From: DATATJ01 sp963789075
Lineage (GTDB): Bacteria > Acidobacteriota > Vicinamibacteria > Vicinamibacterales > CAVVIG01
Direction of reading: 5' to 3'
Assembly: GCA_963789075.1 (NCBI GenBank)
Contig: CAWBJQ010000014.1
Span: 682,001 to 746,000, forward strand
Length of the DNA: 64,000 nucleotides
In this document: positions 28,900-36,676 of the stretch, piece after piece
Numbering within the stretch: position 1 is the first letter of the stretch
Layout of the letters: each line of letters opens with the position of its first letter
Translations under genes and position numbers: made by a program
Notes under the pieces: generated by a model
The model's input: only the letters and a program-made list of their open reading frames with translations
Told to the model about the DNA's origin: nothing
Database searches by the model: none

Positions 28900-30125
28900 C
28901 AAAACCAGAACACCAGTTGGGCGGCGGGAATGTTCAGTGTGGGCGTTCGCACGGTGTCGCGCGTGTTGTGCTGAAACGAAACCTTCAACAACAGATTGCG
29001 TTGAAGGGAATAACCGCCGCCCACCTCGAGCCGCGTGACCGGGGCGTCCCACGTGGTGCGGATGCCGGTGCCGGTGACTTCGCTGAAACCGAGATGATCG
29101 AGACGCGCAGCCGCGTAGAGTCCCGGCCGAATCTTGTAGCGTCCCTCCAGCGACGAGCCGATCGCAGTGAGCGGACCGTCGAGAAACGGCGCCCGGACCT
29201 CCGGCAGTGTCCAGCGGCTGATGATGGTCTCGAAGCGCACGATGTAATAGTCGCGCGAATACTCGACGTCGGCGCCCCACGCCGTCTGCCGGAAGTCGCC
29301 GTCGTGCCCGTCGCCGACCGCGCCGCGTGCAGCGGTGGTACTGACGAACGGCCCACTCGACGCCGAGCCGCCGACGATCAGACCGGCCGCGGGGTGCAGC
29401 GCAACGCGCCCCGCGAACTGCCGCCCGCCGTTGTCGTCCTTGAACAGCGGATTCGAAATCGTTCCGACGGTGACCGACGCGCTGGCGTCGACGAGATCGG
29501 TGGCCGCGTGCACTTGCACACCGGTGTCCCACCGGAACACGCTGGCGAGCGGGACACCGCGGTCCGGCGTCGTGTTGCCGATGCTAAAGCTCGAGAGCCA
29601 GCCGCGGCCGCGCATCTTGATGAGATCGTCGACGTTGGCCGGCAGCGAATCAGGACGCAGCGAGGTCAGATACTGGTACGCGAGCGGGTAGCCAATCAGA
29701 AAGTTGTCGGACGCGTACGTGCGCCGGGCGAACGCGCCGAACGTCGGCGGGATTCGGCCGGCCTGAATGTCGAACGCGCGATCGGTCCAGGGGCGAATCC
29801 GGACGTAGAACGCATACGGCAGCGGGCTGTCGAGGTTCTCGCTCCGGACCTCGCCGAGAAACGCGATGTGATCGTTCGCTTTGAGCATCGCCGAGGCGTC
29901 GAGGCGCAGCATCCGCAGCGCCGAGTGCTCGTAGTCGGTATAGTTGTAGAAGCCTGGATCCTGCGGCGCGATGGACGCCGACACGTCGCCGCTCACCGTC
30001 AGGTGGCCATCGCCGAACACCAGAGGCTCGGACGGCAACGTCTGGGCCCGGGCCGGTGCGCCGGCGCCGATCGCCGAGACGACGACCAGGCCCGCAATCC
30101 GTGCGGCGAAGCCACAAATCCTCAT
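28899..30125 (-). CDS. Outer-membrane porin-like protein of the sensor operon
   Basis: 408 residues, intact. A signal peptide (RICGFAARIAGLVVVSAIGA to about residue 27) precedes a chain of alternating aromatic/hydrophobic strands ending in QLVFWF, typical of an outer-membrane barrel. Segments such as FDIQAGRIPPTFGAFARR resemble porin-like exported proteins found next to sensor kinases. I know no exact family. ATG 30125 lies 13 nt after a TATAAT box. Its stop shares a base with the next start (TGATG), so this is the first gene of a four-gene overlapping operon. Confidence 0.75.
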   Translation of the reverse strand: MRICGFAARIAGLVVVSAIGAGAPARAQTLPSEPLVFGDGHLTVSGDVSASIAPQDPGFYNYTDYEHSALRMLRLDASAMLKANDHIAFLGEVRSENLDSPLPYAFYVRIRPWTDRAFDIQAGRIPPTFGAFARRTYASDNFLIGYPLAYQYLTSLRPDSLPANVDDLIKMRGRGWLSSFSIGNTTPDRGVPLASVFRWDTGVQVHAATDLVDASASVTVGTISNPLFKDDNGGRQFAGRVALHPAAGLIVGGSASSGPFVSTTAARGAVGDGHDGDFRQTAWGADVEYSRDYYIVRFETIISRWTLPEVRAPFLDGPLTAIGSSLEGRYKIRPGLYAAARLDHLGFSEVTGTGIRTTWDAPVTRLEVGGGYSLQRNLLLKVSFQHNTRDTVRTPTLNIPAAQLVFWF

Positions 30126-30138
30126 TGCCGTATTGCAA

Positions 30139-30146
30139 ATTATAAT
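30139..30146. promoter_or_regulatory. Shared -10 element ATTATAAT for divergent genes
   Basis: ATTATAAT is self-complementary, so a perfect TATAAT exists on each strand. On the plus strand it ends 7 nt before GTG 30154, on the minus strand 13 nt before ATG 30125. The plus-strand spacing fits a leaderless or nearly leaderless mRNA. No clear -35 is seen on either side. Confidence 0.55.
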
Positions 30147-30153
30147 CCGCAGC

Positions 30154-30900
30154 GTGCGTGGGCATTTGACGGCGGCCGTTTTGGTGTTGGCATCCCACGC
30201 GGTCATCGGCGCGGAGTCGACGGATCGCCTGGCGCGGACGGTGACCGTGGCAGCCGGCACGCCCATTCATCTCAGCGCCACGATCGCCGACGTGACCATC
30301 ACGGGGTCGACGCGGCCCGACGTCAGCATCGAGATCGTGCGCCGCGCGCCGTCCCCAGCCGATCTTGCGCGCTATCCGGCGGTGATTGAGGCGCGTCCCG
30401 ACGGCCTTCACATCGATGCCGTGCAGGCCGGCGAGGGGCGCGACGCGAATCTGAAGACGGAGATCACCATCGCGGCGCCATCGAGCGCCCTGTTTCAGGC
30501 GATCCGCGTCTTCGAGGGGCGCGTGTCGCTGACCAACCTGATCGGCGCGTGCGACGTCGACCTGCGGCGCGGCGCGATCACGGCGACGCAGCTGGCCGGC
30601 CGCATCCGTCTCGAAGCCGGCCTCGGCAGCGTGGACGTGCGCGACTCGGCGCTCACACCAGGCGGCATGATGCGGCTGCGCGTCTTCAACGGCCCGGTGC
30701 GCGTGCGCTTCGCCAAAGCGCCGGCCAGCGGACGCATTCTTGCGCTGACCTTCAACGGCACGATCACGTCCGAGATTCCCCTGACGATGAAGGACCAATT
30801 CGGTCCGCGATTCGGAGAGACGACGCTCGGCGACGGCGATCCGGTGATGTCGATCGACGTCGTCAAGGGGAACATCGCCATCAGCGCACCGCGTCAGTAG
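30154..30900 (+). CDS. Exported DUF4097-like (adhesin-fold) protein
   Basis: 248 residues. GTG 30154 starts a short signal peptide (VRGHLTAAVLVLASHAVIGA). The rest is a run of beta strands with repeating IEI/VDVR/RLRV patterns (DLRRGAITATQLAGRIRLEA, GSVDVRDSALTPGG, MMRLRVFNGPVRVRF), as in DUF4097 beta-helical putative adhesins. The function is unknown. It is divergent from the porin-like gene with a shared -10 region. No Shine-Dalgarno is visible, in keeping with leaderless translation. Confidence 0.7.
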   Translation: MRGHLTAAVLVLASHAVIGAESTDRLARTVTVAAGTPIHLSATIADVTITGSTRPDVSIEIVRRAPSPADLARYPAVIEARPDGLHIDAVQAGEGRDANLKTEITIAAPSSALFQAIRVFEGRVSLTNLIGACDVDLRRGAITATQLAGRIRLEAGLGSVDVRDSALTPGGMMRLRVFNGPVRVRFAKAPASGRILALTFNGTITSEIPLTMKDQFGPRFGETTLGDGDPVMSIDVVKGNIAISAPRQ

Positions 30901-31384
30901 TGCTCAAGAATTTGCCACAGAGGCACGGAGTCACGGAGAAAACCTCCTCTTGGAAGATCACTACTAATCCAGAAGCCGCGGGCGGCAACATCGGGACGTC
31001 GAGCGCGGGTCGACGGGCGTCGCGTTGCGACGCCAGCCGGCCTGCCGTGCAGGCCGGCCCGTCGAATCGCTAGGATCCGGGCTTCCATGATTCAGTCTCT
31101 CGGTGGCGTTATTTCTTCGTGCTCTTCGTGTCCTTCTATGAAGCGGCCGTTGAAATCAAGCCGGTTCGCGTTCTCCACCCTGCCGTCGTTCGAGCCACCC
31201 TCACCATTCCGGCGAGATCCGTTCATCCTTCTATTCGCGCTCTTCGTGACGACATGTGTCGTCGGCGCAGTATGGGATGCGCAGGACGGGGCGCCTTCTC
31301 CGTGACGGCTCTCGCGTGCGGCCAGGACACGAATCGCGCTCCCATCCCACCTGGTGGCTCTCAGCCGCTCAGAGGCGGCGCCGC
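30901..31384. other. Gene-free stretch with split CACGGAG array
   Basis: 484 nt without a convincing gene. It begins with CACAGAGGCACGGAGTCACG words (about 30915-30940). A GC-rich palindromic patch follows (GTCGCGTTGCGACGCC and GGCCTGCCGTGCAGGCC, about 31018-31056). The complementary words TTCTTCGTGCTCTTCGTGTCC come at 31112-31140. The last 240 nt before the transposase stop show no gene; the IS110 end probably lies there, but I could not fix it. Confidence 0.5.
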
Positions 31385-32416
31385 CTACGCGGCGACCGCC
31401 AGACGTCCGACGCGCGCGGGCTCAAAGTCCCGGCCGTCGCGCCACATCGCCCACAGAATCCGGGCCAGCCGTCGCGCGAGCGCGACCACGGCGATGCGTC
31501 GTCCGCGACGCTCGCCCAGGCGCCGCGCCCAGGCGTGCAACGTCGCACTCCCCGCCGGGGATCGCCAGAGATGCCACGCGCTTTGAATCAGCAGCACGCG
31601 CATCCGACTCGGCCCGGCCTTCGTGATCGCGCCTTTCCGCTGGCGCTCCCCCGAGCTGTCCTCGCGCGGCACGAGCCCGAGAAACGCGGTGACGGCCCCC
31701 GGCGTCGCAAAGCGGCCGACGTCGTCGACCGTCGCCTGAAACGCGAGCGCCACCACCGGCCCGACGCCCGGCGCCGTCATCAGTCGCCGCGCGACCGGAT
31801 CCGCCTGCGCCGCCTGTCGGGTCCATCGCTCGGCCTGGCCCAGCAGCGGTGCGAGTGCCGCCAGCAGCTCGAGCAACGGCGCCATCGCCTCCCGCACCGC
31901 GGCCGAGGCCTCGGACGCCCGAAACCGTGCCGCAAACGTCTCGGCGGCGCCCGTCGGCACGCGCACGCCTTCGCTCCGCAGCTGCGCGCGCAGCAGATTG
32001 ATCGCCTGCCGCCGCATCTGCACCAACTGATCGCGCACGCGCAGCCGCCGACGGACCTCGCGCTGCGGCGCCGAGACCCGATGCGCGGCGCGATAAATCC
32101 CCAGACGATTCGCCTCGGCCAGCGCCGCCACATCCCGGCGATCGGTCTTGATCCGCCGCGTCCGCTGCCCGTACATCGGCGCGTAATTCGGATCGGCCAC
32201 GATGACCTCGTGCCCCAAGCCTTCGAGATGCTGCGCGACCCATTCGCTGCCGGTCCCACTCTCGAGCAGAATCCGCAGCCGCGCCCGACGCCCGAACACC
32301 TCGGTCAGCCGCGCCCGCGTCGTGGCGATCCGCCGCTCGAACACGACCGCCCCGTTCTCATCGATGATCCGGATCGCGCTTTCCTTCGTGTGCAGATCGA
32401 TGGCACCATACTCCAT
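31385..32416 (-). mobile_element. IS110-family transposase
   Basis: 343 residues, intact. The DEDD (RuvC-like) N-terminal domain begins YGAIDLHTKESAIRIIDENG and continues ILLESGTGSEWVAQHLEGLG and ADPNYAPMYGQRTRRIKTDR with RRDVAALAEA. The C-terminal transposase-20 domain has LMTAPGVGPVVALAF, ATPGAVTAFLGLVPREDSSG, and the conserved Ser region. AGGAG 9 nt upstream supports ATG 32416. IS110 elements usually lack terminal inverted repeats and may carry a bridge RNA in the non-coding end, so the element's edges are not called. Codon usage matches the neighbours. Confidence 0.9.
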
Positions 32417-32493
32417 GGCTGGCTGCTCCTTTGCGCCTTGAGCGCGTTTATCCTTGTGGAGCACACGCTACCACCTGGGATCAGCCAGCCGCT

Positions 32494-32958
32494 TCATCTC
32501 ATCTTCGTGGTTTCGTGATGATCCGTCGGCTGTGTCGTCGTCCAGCGGATCTCCATCGTCCCGGCGATCAGCCGCGTCAGGGTCGGGTCTGGGTACGGCG
32601 AGATCAGCGTGGTCGAGATGAGGCGGTCGCCGTCCTCTTGCCAGCCGCGGACCACCCGCGGCCGCGTGCCGCCGTACAGCCGCGACAGCGCCGATCGTTC
32701 ATACGATCCGCCGGAGCCGAAGGCGTCCAGCGGCCCGATGGCCTCGACGTCGCCGTAATGCGGACCGCCGGCCGCGACAAGGTCCTCGATCGAGGCACTC
32801 GTCGTGCAGACCTCGTAGCGGCCCATCACCGGGCGCGGGGGCGCGAACAGCGGGGCGAGCGCCGCGTCGCAGCTGACCGCCGGCCGGGGCGCGGCGGCGG
32901 GCCCTTTGAGGGGGGCCTGCAAGGCGAGTATCATGAACAAATACGTGGCATATATCAT
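32494..32958 (-). CDS. Small exported protein of unknown function
   Basis: 154 residues. The N-terminus (MIYATYLFMILALQAPL) is a short signal or anchor; a shorter start at MILAL is possible. The core is well formed: GRYEVCTTSASIEDLVAAGG, LDAFGSGGSYERSALSRLYG, RVVRGWQEDGDRLISTTLIS, PYPDPTLTRLIAGTMEI. I recognise no domain. The last 15 residues (TQPTDHHETTKMR) are encoded by a CACGAAG-type repeat half next to the IS110 flank, so the natural C-terminus may have been changed. It overlaps the divergent ferredoxin start by 26 nt. Confidence 0.6.
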   Translation of the reverse strand: MIYATYLFMILALQAPLKGPAAAPRPAVSCDAALAPLFAPPRPVMGRYEVCTTSASIEDLVAAGGPHYGDVEAIGPLDAFGSGGSYERSALSRLYGGTRPRVVRGWQEDGDRLISTTLISPYPDPTLTRLIAGTMEIRWTTTQPTDHHETTKMR

Positions 32959-33208
32959 TTGTGAGCCGTGTATCGGCACCAAGGATACCGCGTGCGTGGA
33001 TGTGTGTCCGGTCGACTGTATTCACCCCCGGAAGGACGAGCCGTCGTTCGCGGCGGCCGAAATGCTCTATATTCATCCTGACGAGTGCATCGACTGCGGC
33101 GCATGCGTCCCGGCGTGCCCGGTCGAGGCCATTTTTGCGCTCGACGAGACGCCGCACAAGTGGGCTGAGTTCATTTCGAAGAACGCGGAGTATTACGATC
33201 GGACCTAG
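32933..33208 (+). CDS. 7Fe/8Fe ferredoxin
   Basis: 91 residues, intact. The first cluster segment is ICEPCIGTKDTACVDVCPVD and the second CIDCGACVPACPVEAIFALD, an arrangement typical of [3Fe-4S][4Fe-4S] FdxA-like ferredoxins. ATG 32933 is chosen because the conserved start MNKYVAYIICEPC begins there. It is followed by nuoB after a 56-nt gap filled by AAATCCC repeats. It probably carries electrons, and could supply the adjacent NuoB/NuoI module or an oxygenase. Confidence 0.88.
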   Translation: MNKYVAYIICEPCIGTKDTACVDVCPVDCIHPRKDEPSFAAAEMLYIHPDECIDCGACVPACPVEAIFALDETPHKWAEFISKNAEYYDRT

Positions 33209-33220
33209 GACTCGGGATCG

Positions 33221-33250
33221 CAAATCCCAAATCCCAAATCCCGAATCCCG
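33221..33250. repeat. AAATCCC heptamer array
   Basis: Four consecutive 7-nt words (AAATCCC three times, then GAATCCC) lie between the ferredoxin and nuoB. The same word occurs in both orientations at 57271-57387. Confidence 0.8.
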
Positions 33251-33264
33251 ACGAGGATCACCGA

Positions 33265-33822
<558 letters not shown>

Positions 33823-33859
33823 GCCATCAGCCCGATCCATCAGCCGTGAGCCCTGAATC

Positions 33860-34330
33860 ATGAACACGATCAAGCGCTTCTTCAAAACCATCTTCCTGAT
33901 CGACCTCGTCAAAGGCCTGTGGGTGACGTTGAAATACACGCCTCAGCCGGCGTTCACCTTTCAATACCCGGCGGAGCGGCGTCCGACCGCCCCCCGGTTT
34001 CGCGGCGTGCTGCGCCTGCAGACCGAACCGGCCACCGGCGCCCAGACGTGCATCGTCTGCGACCAATGCGCGAAGGCGTGCCCGGACGATCTGATTGCCC
34101 TTGGCGGGCACCGGGAGCCGGGCCTGAAGATCAAGGTCCTCGACTACTTCGACTTCAACCTGTCGCGCTGCAGCTTTTGCGGTCTGTGCGCGGAAGTCTG
34201 TCCGACCAAGCCGATCAAAGCGCTGATCATGAGCGAGGACTACGAGTTGGGCAGCTACGGCCGCGACACCCAGATCTTGCGCGTCGACCAGATGTACGAC
34301 GGCGTCGCAATCGAGCACTACGCGCGCTAA
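33860..34330 (+). CDS. nuoI: NADH-quinone oxidoreductase subunit I
   Basis: 156 residues, intact. The amphipathic N-terminus (NTIKRFFKTIFLIDLVKGLW) anchors it to the membrane arm. Two [4Fe-4S] motifs, CIVCDQCAKACPDD and CSFCGLCAEVCPTKP, carry clusters N6a and N6b. It lies 37 nt after nuoB; the gap has ATCAGCC words. It may be a split nuo locus or part of a ferredoxin-linked module. Confidence 0.92.
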   Translation: MNTIKRFFKTIFLIDLVKGLWVTLKYTPQPAFTFQYPAERRPTAPRFRGVLRLQTEPATGAQTCIVCDQCAKACPDDLIALGGHREPGLKIKVLDYFDFNLSRCSFCGLCAEVCPTKPIKALIMSEDYELGSYGRDTQILRVDQMYDGVAIEHYAR

Positions 34331-34468
34331 TCATTTTCGGAACGTCGCCTCATATTTCGCTTTTGGAAACGCGCCGTCCTGATTACACTATCCTTCCCAT
34401 TTATTGCGCCCGGCCCGGTTCTTGTAGGACGCCTCGTCACCTGACGGTTGTTCGTTTGGGAGGATTCC

Positions 34469-35992
34469 GTGGGAAAAGTGCAGCGCGGCGTTCGGGTCGT
34501 GACGGCGTCAGCCCTGCTTGTGGCCGCGTCGTTTGTCATCCACGCGGACGCCCCACCCTCATCGCAGGCGTCTGAAATCCAGTTCCAGCTCGGGAATCTG
34601 CTGTACGGCGAGGGGCGCTACGGCGAGGCGCTCGACGCCTATCAGAACGCCCTGAAGGCGGCGGAGCCCGGCCAGCAGCAGACGGCGCGCACAGGCGTGA
34701 TTCAGATGGCGCTGCGCACGGCCGAGTTCGATCTGGCCCGCCGCGAAGCCGAAATACTGATCAAAGCGCATCCGCGGAGCCCCGACGCGCTGGCGCTCTA
34801 TGGCGATGCGCTCTGGTCGTCAGGTCTGTTCGAGCAGGCAGAGGCCAAATATCGCGATGCGCTGTCGATAGAGCCGCAGCTGGCCCGAGGACATCACGGG
34901 ATGGCGCGGTCGGCGGTCGCCCGCAGCCGGATGGACGAGGCGATGAACGAGGCGCAGGCGGCGCTGCGCCTCTCGCCCCGCGATCTCGAGATCCATCACA
35001 CGGTCGGCACGATCTACGAGCGGATGCACAAGTACGAGGAGGCGGCCGGCGCCTACACGAACTACGTCAACCTGCTGCCCAACAAGGATCACAGCGAGAA
35101 GGCCGACTGGTCTCGCGCCGAGATCCGCTTCCTGCGGTCGTTCGGGCAGCGCGCGCCCTTCGAGATGGACCCCGGCGCAGACCAGATGCTCTACACGGTC
35201 GAGTTCAAGCTGGTGAACGAGAAGGTCGTCGTGCGCGCAAAGGTCAACGATTCTGGCGCGCAGGACTTCGTCGTGGACACCGGATCGGAAAACACGGTGA
35301 TCACGCGCACCACGGCCCAGAAGCTGGGCGTGACCCCGGTGACTTACACGCTGAGCGCCGGCGTCGGTGACGTCGGCTTGCGCGGCCTTCAGCTGGCGCG
35401 GATCGATTCGCTCGAGGTGGGATCGCTGAAGCTGCGCAACGTGCCGTGCCTGATCAAGAACCCGCCGCTGCGCGACCTGCCGACGAAGGAAACCGAGAGC
35501 CTGTCACCGCTGGCGCTCGGCTTCTCGATGACCATCGACTACAAGACGCACAGGCTCACGTTCGGCCGCCACCTGGCGCCGGAGCCGGCCGACTACGTGC
35601 TGCCGCTGCGGCTCTATCGCCTTGCGACCGTGCACGGCACCGTGGACGGCCTCCATCAGGCGAATTTCGTCGTCGACACGGGCGGCGAGGTGATCTCGAT
35701 CAGCCAGGCGACGGCGACCGCCCTCGGCAAGCAGCAGCCGGCGAACCGCATCGCGCTGAAGGTGTACGGCACGTCGGGGTGGGACAGGGATGCGTTTCTG
35801 CTGCCGGGCGTCAATCTCGCCTTCGACGCGATTCACTACAACAATTTTCCGGTGGTGGTCCTCAACCTGAACGCGCCGAGCGCGCTGCTGGGCTTTCAGC
35901 TCGGCGGCATCGTCGGTCACAAGTTCTTGAGCAAGTACCGCGTGGGCATCGACCTGGAAAACAGCACGCTACGGCTCAAAGCGGTTTCCTGA
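34469..35992 (+). CDS. TPR protein with two retropepsin-like aspartyl protease domains
   Basis: 507 residues, intact. GTG 34469 follows GGGAGGA by a few bases, and a signal peptide (VVTASALLVAASFVIHADA) ends near residue 30. Residues 40-215 are TPR repeats (NLLYGEGRYGEALDAYQNAL; LFEQAEAKYRDALSIEPQLA; KYEEAAGAYTNYVNLLP). The C-terminal part carries two DTG motifs, FVVDTGSENTVITR (near 270) and FVVDTGGEVISISQ (near 405), each starting a retropepsin-like half. The two lobes could pair within one chain. It is probably periplasmic. The substrate is unknown. Confidence 0.85.
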   Translation: MGKVQRGVRVVTASALLVAASFVIHADAPPSSQASEIQFQLGNLLYGEGRYGEALDAYQNALKAAEPGQQQTARTGVIQMALRTAEFDLARREAEILIKAHPRSPDALALYGDALWSSGLFEQAEAKYRDALSIEPQLARGHHGMARSAVARSRMDEAMNEAQAALRLSPRDLEIHHTVGTIYERMHKYEEAAGAYTNYVNLLPNKDHSEKADWSRAEIRFLRSFGQRAPFEMDPGADQMLYTVEFKLVNEKVVVRAKVNDSGAQDFVVDTGSENTVITRTTAQKLGVTPVTYTLSAGVGDVGLRGLQLARIDSLEVGSLKLRNVPCLIKNPPLRDLPTKETESLSPLALGFSMTIDYKTHRLTFGRHLAPEPADYVLPLRLYRLATVHGTVDGLHQANFVVDTGGEVISISQATATALGKQQPANRIALKVYGTSGWDRDAFLLPGVNLAFDAIHYNNFPVVVLNLNAPSALLGFQLGGIVGHKFLSKYRVGIDLENSTLRLKAVS

Positions 35993-36010
35993 TCGTTTAC
36001 CCCACGACGA

Positions 36011-36069
36011 TCAACGCAGAGCACGCCGAGAACAAGCATGACTCTGCGAGTTCCGCGGGTTCCGCGTTG
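36011..36069. repeat. Inverted CGCAGAGNN word array
   Basis: ATCAACGCAGAGCACGCCGA is followed after 10 nt by ACTCTGCGAGTTCCGCG and TTCCGCGTTGCCC. It lies between the convergent protease and thioesterase genes, so it may serve as a bidirectional terminator. Confidence 0.65.
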
Positions 36070-36080
36070 CCCGTCGTCCA

Positions 36081-36563
36081 TCAGACGTGGCTCGCGCTCT
36101 TTTTCCGCAGCCGCGCCGCCCGTCTGGCGTGCGCCTCCTGGCAGACCCGCTGCTCCTCGTCGGTCTCCACGATCAGCGGCGGCACCAGCACGCGGCTGCC
36201 ATCGCGCGCGATCGCGACAAACGTCAGGAAGGCGCGGCTCGTGAGCTGCCGATTGCCGGTCAGCGTCTCCTCCGAGAACACATCGACCTGAACCTCCAGC
36301 GACGTCGTGAATGCGCACGTGACGTGCGATTTCAGGATGATCAGGTCGCCTACCTTGATCGAGTGCAGAAACTGGAGGTCGTCCACCGCAGCGGTCACGA
36401 GCAGGCTGCGGGTGTGGCGGTGGCAGGCAATCGCACCGGCGATGTCGATGAGATGCATCACCGTTCCGCCGAGAATGAATCCCAGCGGATTGGCGTCGTT
36501 CGGGAGCACGACCTGCACCATCTCGGTGGCAGAGTCAGCGGAGCGCTTCGGCGTCAAGTCCAT
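36081..36563 (-). CDS. Acyl-CoA thioesterase (YciA/BFIT-like hotdog)
   Basis: 160 residues, intact hotdog fold. The catalytic-helix region VLPNDANPLGFILGGTVMHL is followed by DIAGAIACHRHTRSLLVTAA and DDLQFLHSIKVGDLIILKSH, matching short YciA-type thioesterases. It hydrolyses acyl-CoAs to free acids. The basic tail (EAHARRAARLRKKSASHV) is common in the family. ATG 36563 (MDLTPKRSAD) is preferred over an upstream in-frame ATG at 36596 that lies in the repeat. Confidence 0.88.
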   Translation of the reverse strand: MDLTPKRSADSATEMVQVVLPNDANPLGFILGGTVMHLIDIAGAIACHRHTRSLLVTAAVDDLQFLHSIKVGDLIILKSHVTCAFTTSLEVQVDVFSEETLTGNRQLTSRAFLTFVAIARDGSRVLVPPLIVETDEEQRVCQEAHARRAARLRKKSASHV

Positions 36564-36596
36564 CCGTTGATGGTACCTCGACAGGCGCCACGACAA

Positions 36597-36666
36597 TCAA
36601 CGCAGAACTCACAGAACCCGCAGAAAACCTATATCGACTCTGCGTTCGGCGTGTTCGGCGTTGGTC
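36597..36666. repeat. Inverted CGCAGAGNN word array
   Basis: TCAACGCAGAACTCACAGAA and CCCGCAGAAAACC are followed by CGACTCTGCGTTCGGCGTG and TTCGGCGTTGGTCG. It separates two minus-strand genes and could end the 1058-residue fusion gene's transcript. Confidence 0.65.
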
Positions 36667-36676
36667 GTTGTCTTGG

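Noticed and set aside
31354..31626. Plus-strand open frames over the transposase
   Set aside because: They are antisense to an intact IS110 transposase and have no recognisable features.
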